Source: DASSFZ01 sp036514635 (lineage in GTDB: Bacteria; Chloroflexota; Anaerolineae; Fen-1058). From it: a stretch of DNA of 16,727 bases. The stretch covers positions 1 through 16,727 of the forward strand of contig DATBWU010000244.1 in the NCBI GenBank assembly GCA_036514635.1. Direction: 5' to 3'. The position numbers were made by a program, and so were the translations under genes. Under the pieces are notes generated by a model, which saw only the letters and a program-made list of their open reading frames with translations, had not been told where the DNA came from and searched no databases. Below, piece by piece: positions 6,901 to 12,929 of the stretch (position 1 is its first letter; every line of letters starts with the position of its first letter).

Positions 6901-8064
6901 CAAGATGCCGTTCTGGGTGTCGATCTCGGCGATCTCGAAGCCCTTCAGAGCGATCTCGGAATGCATGGCGCTGCCGCTCCGAATGGCGTTCAGCACCGGG
7001 TGGGTCGGGATGGTGGACATCGAGTCGATCCGGCTTTGATCGATGACCGGCACATCGCACGGCGCGCCGGGCGGGAGGATGACGGCGTCGGTCAGGCTGA
7101 TCTCCGGCGGCAGGACGCGGGAGTACATGGGCGCCCAGAAGCGTAGCTCGACGTTCTCGCTGCCGACGTACAGCTGATTCAGGTTGAGCGCCAGTTGGGT
7201 GAGGACCGAGTCGATGACCTCGCGGCGCACTTCGTTGCGGTTGGTCAGGAATTTCATTAACGTGCTCGCTTCGCGCCGGGAGCCTGCCAGCATGTAACAT
7301 GCACCGCCCAGGTGCTGGGCCTCGACGATCGGGCCTTGCAGTTGCCCGATGTGGCGATCGAGGCGGGGTTGGATCAGCCGCTCGAACTTCTCGCGCACGG
7401 CGCGCAGGCCGCCCGCCGATTCGATCTTCAAGATGCGCATGTGCTCGCGATACGGCTTGACGGTGTAAATGCGCGAACCGCTCAGGCCGGTGTCGAGCTG
7501 GAACAACTGGACGACCTCGCTGTTGCGGAACATGCGCTTGATGATGTAACGCTCTTCCAACGTGATCGATTCCAGATCGGCATAGTCCAGGCCGGGTTCC
7601 AACCGGGGTTTCTGATCGGGGTGTGCGTATTCCTCGAAGATCGCGTTCCAATCGATGGGCTTGAAGATGTGTTCGTTGATTTCTTCGGGCAGGCGACTGA
7701 TCTGGCGCGATTGTTTCTTGACGAACAAGTCGGCGTTGATGGCGAAGAGTTTGGGGGTCAGCTGGCGGCCAAACAGCACGATCGGCAGGTCCTCGCGCAA
7801 GCGGTGCACCTGCTCGGTGAAGGCCGTGACCAGATCGGCGTCCGGATCGTCGGCATCCACGAACAGAAGGTCCAGATCGAGATCGGTTGCAATAGCGGCC
7901 TGCGCGCGCTCGTAATCGGCCTCGATCTTGAACGAGAAGTACTCGGTGTGCGCCAGTATGTTGTAGGGAAACTTGAGCGCGCGCGACTTGCGCGGCGCGG
8001 CCTGAAAGGTCTGCCCGACACACAGCGTTTTCAAGGGGATGTTCAGAGTCAGCAAATCGCGCAT
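3961..8064 (-). CDS. multidomain fusion: receiver-like, APH-type kinase with inserted OB-like domain, Nudix, Ig-like, STAND ATPase
   Basis: A 1367-residue predicted cytosolic protein. Domains read from motifs: (1) residues 10-135, receiver-like, with LLFVDAD (D70) and K116/K117 but without the usual first acidic pair. (2) About 165-690, a kinase of the aminoglycoside-phosphotransferase type, with Gly-rich loop GLSGS (193-197), K213 in RILKIE, catalytic HGDLNTGN (509-516) and metal-binding D531 in LIDFADA. A long insertion, with an OB-like stretch at about 425-460, lies between the lobes. (3) About 705-845, a Nudix domain with NELWEELGI (756-764). (4) About 855-965, a beta-sandwich of Ig or CARDB type. 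(5) 973-1367, a STAND ATPase: NPYVVGPPI, FFGR, Walker A GQRRTGKTS (1017-1025), Walker B FLLDEFD (D1118/E1119), sensor AGTSPDR, then HPYFTQAVCYHL and a winged helix. The ribosome binding site is weak (AAGTGA). I recognise the folds but not the protein. It resembles the large regulated NTPase conflict systems known from Chloroflexota and Cyanobacteria. Confidence 0.85.
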   Translation of the reverse strand: MRDLLTLNIPLKTLCVGQTFQAAPRKSRALKFPYNILAHTEYFSFKIEADYERAQAAIATDLDLDLLFVDADDPDADLVTAFTEQVHRLREDLPIVLFGRQLTPKLFAINADLFVKKQSRQISRLPEEINEHIFKPIDWNAIFEEYAHPDQKPRLEPGLDYADLESITLEERYIIKRMFRNSEVVQLFQLDTGLSGSRIYTVKPYREHMRILKIESAGGLRAVREKFERLIQPRLDRHIGQLQGPIVEAQHLGGACYMLAGSRREASTLMKFLTNRNEVRREVIDSVLTQLALNLNQLYVGSENVELRFWAPMYSRVLPPEISLTDAVILPPGAPCDVPVIDQSRIDSMSTIPTHPVLNAIRSGSAMHSEIALKGFEIAEIDTQNGILYLQDDVTYRRPLASALQDKDHPVLRFKVELAEDCKAQLVHPIFRKGRRVDVQGRVTQTQDVVLHSSISATLGDFQHRLGSKFIEVCSEHFIDPLVAARVLLWDIGKENIIQPLPLISPATHGDLNTGNILLEADGQSQVWLIDFADARYGHVYFDLAKLEIEFRTHVLYDLFRDIVAAGVWDDETAVRFILLLENVLTTHAGESFPMFLNALRAHNPVWYDQLYQRFLTYFEHVLYFLHSVRSIARSFGTPDQFRAHYPVAVFFQGLAAIKFANLDRPPFGPWSKRLALLAAMVASNHALKSVTTSSVIDELVSGLKEQSAIAIIRSGRGANRRYLLQWNHNWKMYNLVGGKMDMGRDGGLFAKTLQNELWEELGIRIGQDYRIVHEYATIFLTQFSRRDLVFKDYEFHTFEVELADDSLVEEASHVFVSPAEIESLRTIAGEPISETVLNVLSAIGQIDVSPQPTDQTGLSFRFTPRRAFISGGQAELRGELTSWSTSTVIDNVKVQLIEPSGLKVVGESMAYVGRVMPGERRTVAFRVSPSEPRVVINVKVTYEHPTGSSTTLNFSEPIEFVEPQTVHYQPITNPYVVGPPIEPAPNSPFFGRSQALSWVETNLADPSRSPLLMIYGQRRTGKTSLLLQLEHRARARTGQGRPLCCVYVDLQKMDAGVEYFLLELAESARKALHARGLAGLISLSPDDFRAGPYRTFDQFLDTAEKLLEGGMLVFLLDEFDLLSHQAKDNTRSLCGYLRSLVEHRTATALVLAGTSPDRIAPAPECDTLLSLARTYELTYLDREQTTRLIREPVKPHVQYDDAAVDTIWSYTHGHPYFTQAVCYHLITLLNERKRSTHVTHGDVEDAIERILKEGNPHMNNLWDDLSLDEQIVVSTLSDRAEMEHSPATLRDIQAWCQRCIDENSIVEALGRLTERHLIETSAKRMLDGPPEQSYSPTMALMGRWVSRKHPLGALLRRSTVEVTESV

Positions 8065-8131
8065 GGCCTGGTCACTTGGTCTGAACTGTGCGGTCTATGG
8101 TACTTGTGGCCTAAAGCGGTAGTGCCGATGG

Positions 8132-8148
8132 ATAGTCTAAGCGACTAT
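8132..8148. promoter_or_regulatory. possible operator (inverted repeat) before the fusion gene
   Basis: ATAGTC (8132-8137) and GACTAT (8143-8148) form a 6-bp inverted repeat with a 5-nt spacer, 68 bp before the fusion gene start in an AT-rich stretch. The size and position suit a binding site for a dimeric regulator, but a 6-bp arm could be chance. Confidence 0.22.
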
Positions 8149-8329
8149 GGGATTGATATGGTTTGGGTAAGATTGTGCGTGAGTTGGGTATGCGTTGTCC
8201 ACATTGGCATTTTTTGAATTGTGTATGATGGCGTTGGCTGTAAGTGCACCTCGCGCAGACAGTCGACCATAAGGATTTTGAATCGGGTTTGTGCGAAGTG
8301 CCGACAAACCGGATCCAAATTGGGCGGGT

Positions 8330-8369
8330 CATCAACGGATTGGAATCGGACAAGCGGACAGAAACGGAT
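8330..8369. repeat. CGGA-word repeat tract, single dispersed copy
   Basis: The blocks CATCAACGGA, CGGACAAGCGGA and ACGGA occur in the same order as in the unit at 12671-12711, some 4.3 kb away, with different short linkers. CGGA recurs about every 8-12 bases. It appears to be a member of the repeat family seen three times in the uvrA upstream region. Confidence 0.6.
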
Positions 8370-8422
8370 GAAGAAGGCGACCTTTGCAGAGGATGACGGT
8401 GTGAGGAATACCTCGCTGCAAG

Positions 8423-9547
8423 TCAACGAGTCAGCGACAGGTTGATTTCTTCTTGCACGATGGGGTCAGGTTCGACTGGCCGATGTTTTTCGAGGGTGGT
8501 TCGAGCGGTCGAGGTTCCGATGTGGCCGAGCGCCCAGGCCGCGTGCTCACGCACGCGCGGTTCGGGGTCGCTCAACGCCCGCCTCAGTGCCGGGAGGGCG
8601 GCCTCGTCGCGCCAGTTGCCGAGCGCGACGGCTACGTTGCGGAGCAAGCCCCGGCGCTTTGCGCGCAGGATGGGGGACCCCTTGAAACGTTCTCGAAATT
8701 GCTGGTTGGATAGTTGGATGAGGTCGAGCAGTTTCGGCGCGGCTCGATCGAGATTGACAGGGTAGAAGGCGCTCTCCGTCGCAGGCCGGGCGAAGCGCTG
8801 CGGCCACGGGCACACGTCCTGGCACTCGTCGCAGCCGAAGATGCGCTTGCCCATCAGCGGGCGCAGTTCGCGGGGAATGCTGCCTTTGATCTCGATGGTC
8901 AGGTAAGAGATGCAGCGGCGCGCGTCGAGAACGTAAGGCCCGACGAAGGCATCGGTCGGGCAGGCGGTGAGGCATCGCGTGCAAGTTCCACAGCCGATGC
9001 CCTTGAGCGGCGCGTCGTACTCAAGTTCCAGATCGAGAATGATCTCGCCCAGGAAAATCCACGACCCCAGGCGCGGATGGATCAGGCAGGTGTTCTTGCC
9101 GGTGAACCCCAGGCCGGTCTGCTCGGCGAAATCGCGCTCGAGCACCGGGCCGGTATCGATGTAGATTTTGGATTGTAGGCCGGGGATTTCGGACTGAATA
9201 AAATCGCGCAGTTGGCGAAGACGAGGGGCCATCACGTCGTGATAATCAAGCCCCCACGCATAGCGCGCAACCAGTCCACGCGACGGATCGCGTTTCACCT
9301 CGTCGGGCCAATCGACCGTGTAGTGACTCAGCCCGACGGCGACTACCGAGCGCGCATCGGCCAGGATGTGACGCACGTCCGATCGGCGCTGCGGGTCGCG
9401 GGTCATGTACGCCATCTCACCCGCGTGCCCATCCTCGATCCAACGAGTGTAGGCATCGGCATGGATCGCGCGCCCGGCCGGCGCGATGCCAATCAGATCG
9501 AAGCCCAGCTCGAGGGCTTTGCTCTTGACGCGGTCCGTGAGGTTCAA
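8423..9547 (-). CDS. queG: epoxyqueuosine reductase QueG
   Basis: QueG reduces epoxyqueuosine in tRNA to queuosine, the last step of wobble-base (position 34) queuosine synthesis. It uses a cobalamin cofactor and two 4Fe-4S clusters. The 374-residue protein shows the expected N-terminus (ALELGFDLIGIAPA). KIYIDTGPVLERDFAEQ contains D131, the likely catalytic Asp. Cluster cysteines are C186, C189, C192 and C196 (GCGTCTRCLTACP), C212, C239, C242 and C246 (GCDECQDVCPW). HEAT-like helices follow at about 300-345 (ALPALRRALSDPEPRVREH), as in typical full-length QueG. The only upstream start that keeps the whole N-terminus is a TTG at 9545-9547. No ribosome binding site precedes it, because the upstream bases are a TTGGTTAG-type repeat. 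An in-frame stop about 14 codons further upstream rules out a longer form. No other queuosine genes are in the window. The gene follows uvrA on the same strand, 114 bp away. Confidence 0.93.
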   Translation of the reverse strand: MNLTDRVKSKALELGFDLIGIAPAGRAIHADAYTRWIEDGHAGEMAYMTRDPQRRSDVRHILADARSVVAVGLSHYTVDWPDEVKRDPSRGLVARYAWGLDYHDVMAPRLRQLRDFIQSEIPGLQSKIYIDTGPVLERDFAEQTGLGFTGKNTCLIHPRLGSWIFLGEIILDLELEYDAPLKGIGCGTCTRCLTACPTDAFVGPYVLDARRCISYLTIEIKGSIPRELRPLMGKRIFGCDECQDVCPWPQRFARPATESAFYPVNLDRAAPKLLDLIQLSNQQFRERFKGSPILRAKRRGLLRNVAVALGNWRDEAALPALRRALSDPEPRVREHAAWALGHIGTSTARTTLEKHRPVEPDPIVQEEINLSLTR

Positions 9548-9551
9548 AGGG

Positions 9552-9642
9552 GGTTGGTTAGTTGGATAGTTGGTTAGTTGGATGGTTGGTTAGTCAGTTC
9601 GCTCGTGGCTCGTGGAGAAGTCGCTCAGCCAACTAACCAACC
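9552..9642. repeat. TTGGTTAG word repeats with a 14-bp inverted repeat
   Basis: GGTTGGTTAGTTGG at 9552-9565 has its exact reverse complement CCAACTAACCAACC at 9629-9642. The same word recurs in direct orientation at about 9569-9583 and 9585-9592. The element fills most of the 114-bp gap between uvrA and queG. The transcript could fold into a stem across it, which might affect queG translation or end the uvrA transcript. Confidence 0.8.
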
Positions 9643-9661
9643 AGCAAACAAGGATCAACCT

Positions 9662-12553
9662 CTACTTGCGACCGTTGAGAATCTTCTTGAGGTACTGCCC
9701 CGTGTGGGATGCCTTGACCCTGGCGATCTCTTCCGGCGTGCCCTCGGCGACGATCTCACCACCGGCCTCGCCGCCCTCCGGCCCCAGGTCGATGATGTAG
9801 TCGGCCACTTTGATGATGTCGGGGTGATGCTCGATGATCAGGACGGTGTTGCCTGCATCGACAAAGCGCTGCAGCACGTCGATCAGCAAATGCACGTCGG
9901 CGGCGTGCAGGCCCACCGACGGCTCGTCGAGCACGTACAGCGTCCGCCCGGTGCTGCGCTTGCTCAATTCGCGGCTCAACTTCACACGCTGCGCCTCGCC
10001 GCCGGATAGCGTCGTCGCCGGCTGGCCGAGCGTAATGTAACCCAGTCCCACCCGATGCAGCGTCTCGAGTTTGCGTTGAAGCGGCGGGATGTTCTCGAAG
10101 AATTCGCGCGCCTCTTCGACGGTCATCCCCAGCACTTCGGCGATGTTCTTACCTTTGTAGCGCACCTGGAGCGTCTCGCGGCTGTAGCGCGCGCCGTGGC
10201 ATACTTCGCACGGGACGAAGATGTCGGGCAGGAACTGCATCTCGATCTGCACCTGTCCCTGGCCTTCGCACGCTTCGCACCGCCCGCCCTTGACGTTGAA
10301 CGAGAACCGTCCCGGCCCGTAGCCGCGCACTTTCGACTCGGGCATCCCCGCAAAGATGTCACGAATGTCGCCAAAGAAGCCGGTGTAAGTCGCCGGGTTC
10401 GATCGGGGCGTGCGGCCGATCGGCGACTGGTCGATATTGATGATCTTGTCGATGTGTTCGACGCCCTGAATCGACTTGTGCGCGCCGGCCGCCTCGTGCG
10501 CGTCGTGCAGAATCTGCGCCAGTCGCTTGTACAGCACCTCGATGACCAGTGTCGATTTACCCGATCCCGACACGCCGGTGATGCACACGAACTTGCCCAG
10601 CGGGATCTTCGCGTCGATCTTCTTCAGGTTATTCTCGCTGGCTCCCTTGACGACGAGAAACTTGCCGTTGCCGGCGCGGCGCGTTTCCGGCACGTCGACC
10701 TTCATCCGGCCCGACAGGTACGCGCCGGTAATCGACTTCTTGTCGGCCTTCAACTGATTGACCGTGCCTTCGAACACGACCTCACCGCCGTGGACGCCTG
10801 CGCCCGGCCCCAGGTCGACGATCCAGTCGGCGGCTTCCATCGTATCGTGGTCGTGCTCGACGATCAGCATCGTGTTGCCCAGGTCGCGCATGGCCTGCAA
10901 TGTCTTGATCAGCCGGGCCTGATCGCGCTGGTGCAGGCCGATCGACGGCTCGTCCAACACGTACAGCACGCCCGTCAACTGTGAGCCGATCTGCGTCGCC
11001 AGGCGAATGCGTTGCGCTTCGCCGCCGGACAGCGTCGAGGCGGTGCGACTGAGTGTGAGATAGTCCAGTCCCACATCGACCATGAATTGGAGGCGCGAGC
11101 GAATCTCTTTGAGGACTTGCCTGGCGATGGTGAGTTGCCGGTCGGTCAATACCGGCGTCTTCTCTTTACCGTTGCCGCGTGCGCCGATCTCGTTCACCCA
11201 GGCCAGCACTTTCGTCACCGGCAGCACCGAGACTTCGGCGATGTTGCGCCCGCCGATCGTCACCGCCAGCGCTTCGGGCTTCAGGCGCGCGCCCTTGCAG
11301 GTAGGGCAGGGCGCATAAGTCATGTACTCTTCGATCTTGCTGCGGATGTAATCGCTCGTCGATTCGGCGTAGCGTCGCTGCATGTTAGGGATGACACCCT
11401 CGAACGTCGTCTCGTACACGCGCGTCCCGCCGTCGCGGCTCTGATAACGCACCTTGATGCGATCGTCGCCCGATCCGTACAGGAGGATGTCGAGCTGCGC
11501 CTGGTTGAGCGTGCGCACCGGAGCGCTCATGTCGATGTCGTAATGCTGCGCCGTCGCGCGCAGGATCTGGCGGTAGTAGGTCTCTTCGTCGCCGTTGCGC
11601 GGCCCCCATTCCAGCACGTTGATCGCGCCTTCGTCCAGGCTCAGGTCGGGGTTGTGGATCACGCGCTTGGGATCGATCTCCATGCGCGTGCCCAGCCCCT
11701 GGCATGTGGAGCACGCGCCGTGCGGCGAGTTGAACGAGAACGTGCGCGGCTCGATCTCCGGCAGGTTCGTCCCGTCGTACGCGCACGAGAAGCGCTCGCT
11801 GAAGAGCAGATCGGTCGCCGGTTCGGTCGAGATGTCGTTGACGATCACGACCCCGTCACCCAGCTTGAGCGCCGTCTCAATCGAGTCGGCCGCGCGCGAG
11901 CGGTCCTCGCCGCCAGGCCGGATCACCAATCGATCCACCACCGCCTCGATCGTGTGCATCTTGTACCGGTCGAGCTCGATGTCCTCGTTCACATCGATGA
12001 TGCGGCCATCGACGCGCACGCGGACGTAGCCCATCTTGCGCACGTCCTCGAAAACCTGCTGATGGTGGCCGCGCCGATCCTTGACGAGCGGGGCCAGCAC
12101 CTGGATACGCGCGCCTTCCGGCAGCGCCGTCACGGCGTCAACGATCTGATCGGACGTTTGCTGAAACACTTCGCGCCCGCACTTGGGGCAGTGCGGCGTG
12201 CCAACCCGCGCGTAGAGCAGGCGCAGGTAATCGTGAATCTCCGTCACCGTGCCGACGGTCGAGCGCGGGTTGTGGCTGGCGCTGCGCTGGTCGATCGACA
12301 CCGCCGGGCTGAGACCCTCGATCTGATCGGCGTCGGGTTTCTCCATCAAGCCCAGGAACTGCCGGGCGTAGGCGCTGAGCGACTCGACGTAGCGGCGCTG
12401 GCCTTCGGCGAAGATCGTGTCAAAGGCCAGGCTAGACTTGCCGGAGCCGGACAGGCCGGTGATCACGACGAACAGATCGCGGGGAATCTCGACGTTGATA
12501 TTCTTCAGGTTGTGCTCGCGCGCGCCGCGAACGATGATCTTATCCTGCGACAT
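9662..12553 (-). CDS. uvrA: excinuclease ABC subunit A (UvrA)
   Basis: UvrA is the damage-recognition ATPase of nucleotide excision repair; it binds DNA as a dimer and loads UvrB. The 963-residue protein has both ABC modules. The first has Walker A GLSGSGKS (33-40), signature LSGGEAQR (from 508) and Walker B VLDEPSIGLH (D534/E535). The second has Walker A GVSGSGKS (660-667), signature LSGGEAQR (from 849) and Walker B VLDEPSVGLH (D876/E877). Zinc-binding CxxC pairs are at C122/C125, C281/C284, C416/C419, C759/C762 and C782/C785. The start at 12553 gives the standard MSQDKIIVRGAREHNLKN and has AGGGG five bases upstream. An in-frame ATG at 12616 would add 21 unrelated residues. An extended -10 element and a small palindrome lie upstream. 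uvrB and uvrC are not in the window. Confidence 0.97.
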   Translation of the reverse strand: MSQDKIIVRGAREHNLKNINVEIPRDLFVVITGLSGSGKSSLAFDTIFAEGQRRYVESLSAYARQFLGLMEKPDADQIEGLSPAVSIDQRSASHNPRSTVGTVTEIHDYLRLLYARVGTPHCPKCGREVFQQTSDQIVDAVTALPEGARIQVLAPLVKDRRGHHQQVFEDVRKMGYVRVRVDGRIIDVNEDIELDRYKMHTIEAVVDRLVIRPGGEDRSRAADSIETALKLGDGVVIVNDISTEPATDLLFSERFSCAYDGTNLPEIEPRTFSFNSPHGACSTCQGLGTRMEIDPKRVIHNPDLSLDEGAINVLEWGPRNGDEETYYRQILRATAQHYDIDMSAPVRTLNQAQLDILLYGSGDDRIKVRYQSRDGGTRVYETTFEGVIPNMQRRYAESTSDYIRSKIEEYMTYAPCPTCKGARLKPEALAVTIGGRNIAEVSVLPVTKVLAWVNEIGARGNGKEKTPVLTDRQLTIARQVLKEIRSRLQFMVDVGLDYLTLSRTASTLSGGEAQRIRLATQIGSQLTGVLYVLDEPSIGLHQRDQARLIKTLQAMRDLGNTMLIVEHDHDTMEAADWIVDLGPGAGVHGGEVVFEGTVNQLKADKKSITGAYLSGRMKVDVPETRRAGNGKFLVVKGASENNLKKIDAKIPLGKFVCITGVSGSGKSTLVIEVLYKRLAQILHDAHEAAGAHKSIQGVEHIDKIINIDQSPIGRTPRSNPATYTGFFGDIRDIFAGMPESKVRGYGPGRFSFNVKGGRCEACEGQGQVQIEMQFLPDIFVPCEVCHGARYSRETLQVRYKGKNIAEVLGMTVEEAREFFENIPPLQRKLETLHRVGLGYITLGQPATTLSGGEAQRVKLSRELSKRSTGRTLYVLDEPSVGLHAADVHLLIDVLQRFVDAGNTVLIIEHHPDIIKVADYIIDLGPEGGEAGGEIVAEGTPEEIARVKASHTGQYLKKILNGRK

Positions 12554-12577
12554 GAGGGCCCCTGTGAGATATTCCCT

Positions 12578-12587
12578 TGTATATACA
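12578..12587. promoter_or_regulatory. palindrome in the uvrA leader, possible operator
   Basis: TGTATATACA is a perfect 10-bp palindrome, 25 bp before the uvrA start and about 40 bp downstream of the predicted -10. On the uvrA strand it reads CCTGTATATACAAGG. It recalls the CTGT...ACAG half-sites of proteobacterial LexA boxes but is four bases shorter between the arms. Since uvrA is often under SOS control, a LexA-type repressor is a reasonable but unproven reader. The TATATA core might instead serve as a second -10. Confidence 0.3.
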
Positions 12588-12630
12588 GGTGTGCTCGGCC
12601 GGAAATGTGGCTGCACTCTGCCAATCGTAG

Positions 12631-12639
12631 ATTATATCA
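12631..12639 (-). promoter_or_regulatory. extended -10 element of the uvrA promoter
   Basis: The minus strand reads TGATATAAT, a perfect TGnTATAAT extended -10. No good -35 hexamer is found 16-18 nt upstream, as is usual for extended -10 promoters. Transcription would begin near 12624, giving a leader of about 70 nt that includes the palindrome at 12578-12587. Confidence 0.55.
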
Positions 12640-12674
12640 CGGCTGACATCCCCCGGAGGAAACGAATTTCCATC

Positions 12675-12711
12675 AACGGACTCACAAACGGACAAGCGGA
12701 TGGGAACGGAC
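12675..12711. repeat. 37-bp CGGA-word repeat, copy 1 of 3 in the uvrA upstream region
   Basis: Starts AACGGACTCACAAACGGACA. It matches the 37 bp at 12764-12800 at 34 positions, in direct orientation. Within the unit CGGA(C/T) occurs four times. It lies between the uvrA extended -10 and the GH13 gene promoter and has no coding role. Confidence 0.85.
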
Positions 12712-12763
12712 GGCGATTACTGCCGCCAACGCAGTCCAACGGCGGCGAAAACACGAGCCGAGC

Positions 12764-12850
12764 AACGGACTCACAAACGGACAAACGGATTGAAACGGAC
12801 ACCGACGATCGCCGTCCGCTTCCATCCGCTTGTCCGTTTGTATGTCCGCT
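12764..12850. repeat. long imperfect hairpin made of two inverted CGGA-word repeats
   Basis: The 37 bp at 12764-12800 and the reverse complement of 12814-12850 agree at 31 of 37 positions, with a 13-nt loop (12801-12813). Several mismatches are G.U-compatible in RNA. The same unit appears in direct orientation at 12675-12711, so the right arm can pair with either copy. The hairpin ends 25 bp before the TATAAT of the GH13 gene. It could be a recombination product of a dispersed repeat, a MITE-like element or a structural barrier between two divergent promoters. Confidence 0.85.
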
Positions 12851-12875
12851 GATAGCCTCTTTCCTGCCGCCGCGC

Positions 12876-12881
12876 TATAAT
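12876..12881 (+). promoter_or_regulatory. -10 element of the GH13 gene promoter
   Basis: A perfect TATAAT 48 nt before the GTG start. The bases 17 nt upstream (TAGCCT) are a poor -35, so an activator or an alternative sigma preference may be involved. With the uvrA element at 12631-12639 this makes the 376-bp region 12554-12929 a divergent promoter region. Confidence 0.45.
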
Positions 12882-12929
12882 TGCACTCGCCAACCTCGCC
12901 TGTCTTGTCTGAAAGACCCAGGAGGCATT

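Larger units (their letters stand above)
8065..8422. other. 358-bp intergenic region upstream of the fusion gene
   Basis: This gap lies between the fusion gene start and the queG stop, so it should hold the promoter of the two-gene unit. Several short open frames exist, but none has a ribosome binding site plus convincing codon use, and they run through the repeat at 8330-8369. The part nearest the fusion gene (8090-8230) is clearly more AT-rich than the rest. I see no confident -35/-10 pair on the minus strand and no intrinsic terminator for queG. Confidence 0.6.

Noticed and set aside
8111..8445. Small open frames in the queG to fusion-gene gap
   Set aside because: They overlap each other on both strands, have mixed codon use, no clear ribosome binding site, and cross the repeat at 8330-8369.
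11012..12646. Long plus-strand open frame opposite uvrA
   Set aside because: uvrA is certain on the other strand. The translation is rich in R, A, V, H and D without recognisable motifs.
12675..12850. CRISPR array
   Set aside because: Only three units, one inverted, with unequal gaps and sequence variation; no spacer-like regularity and no cas genes.
12417..12929. Upstream extension of the GH13 open frame into uvrA
   Set aside because: The extension is antisense to the uvrA 5' end and passes through both promoters and the repeats; the GTG at 12930 has a clear GGAGG.
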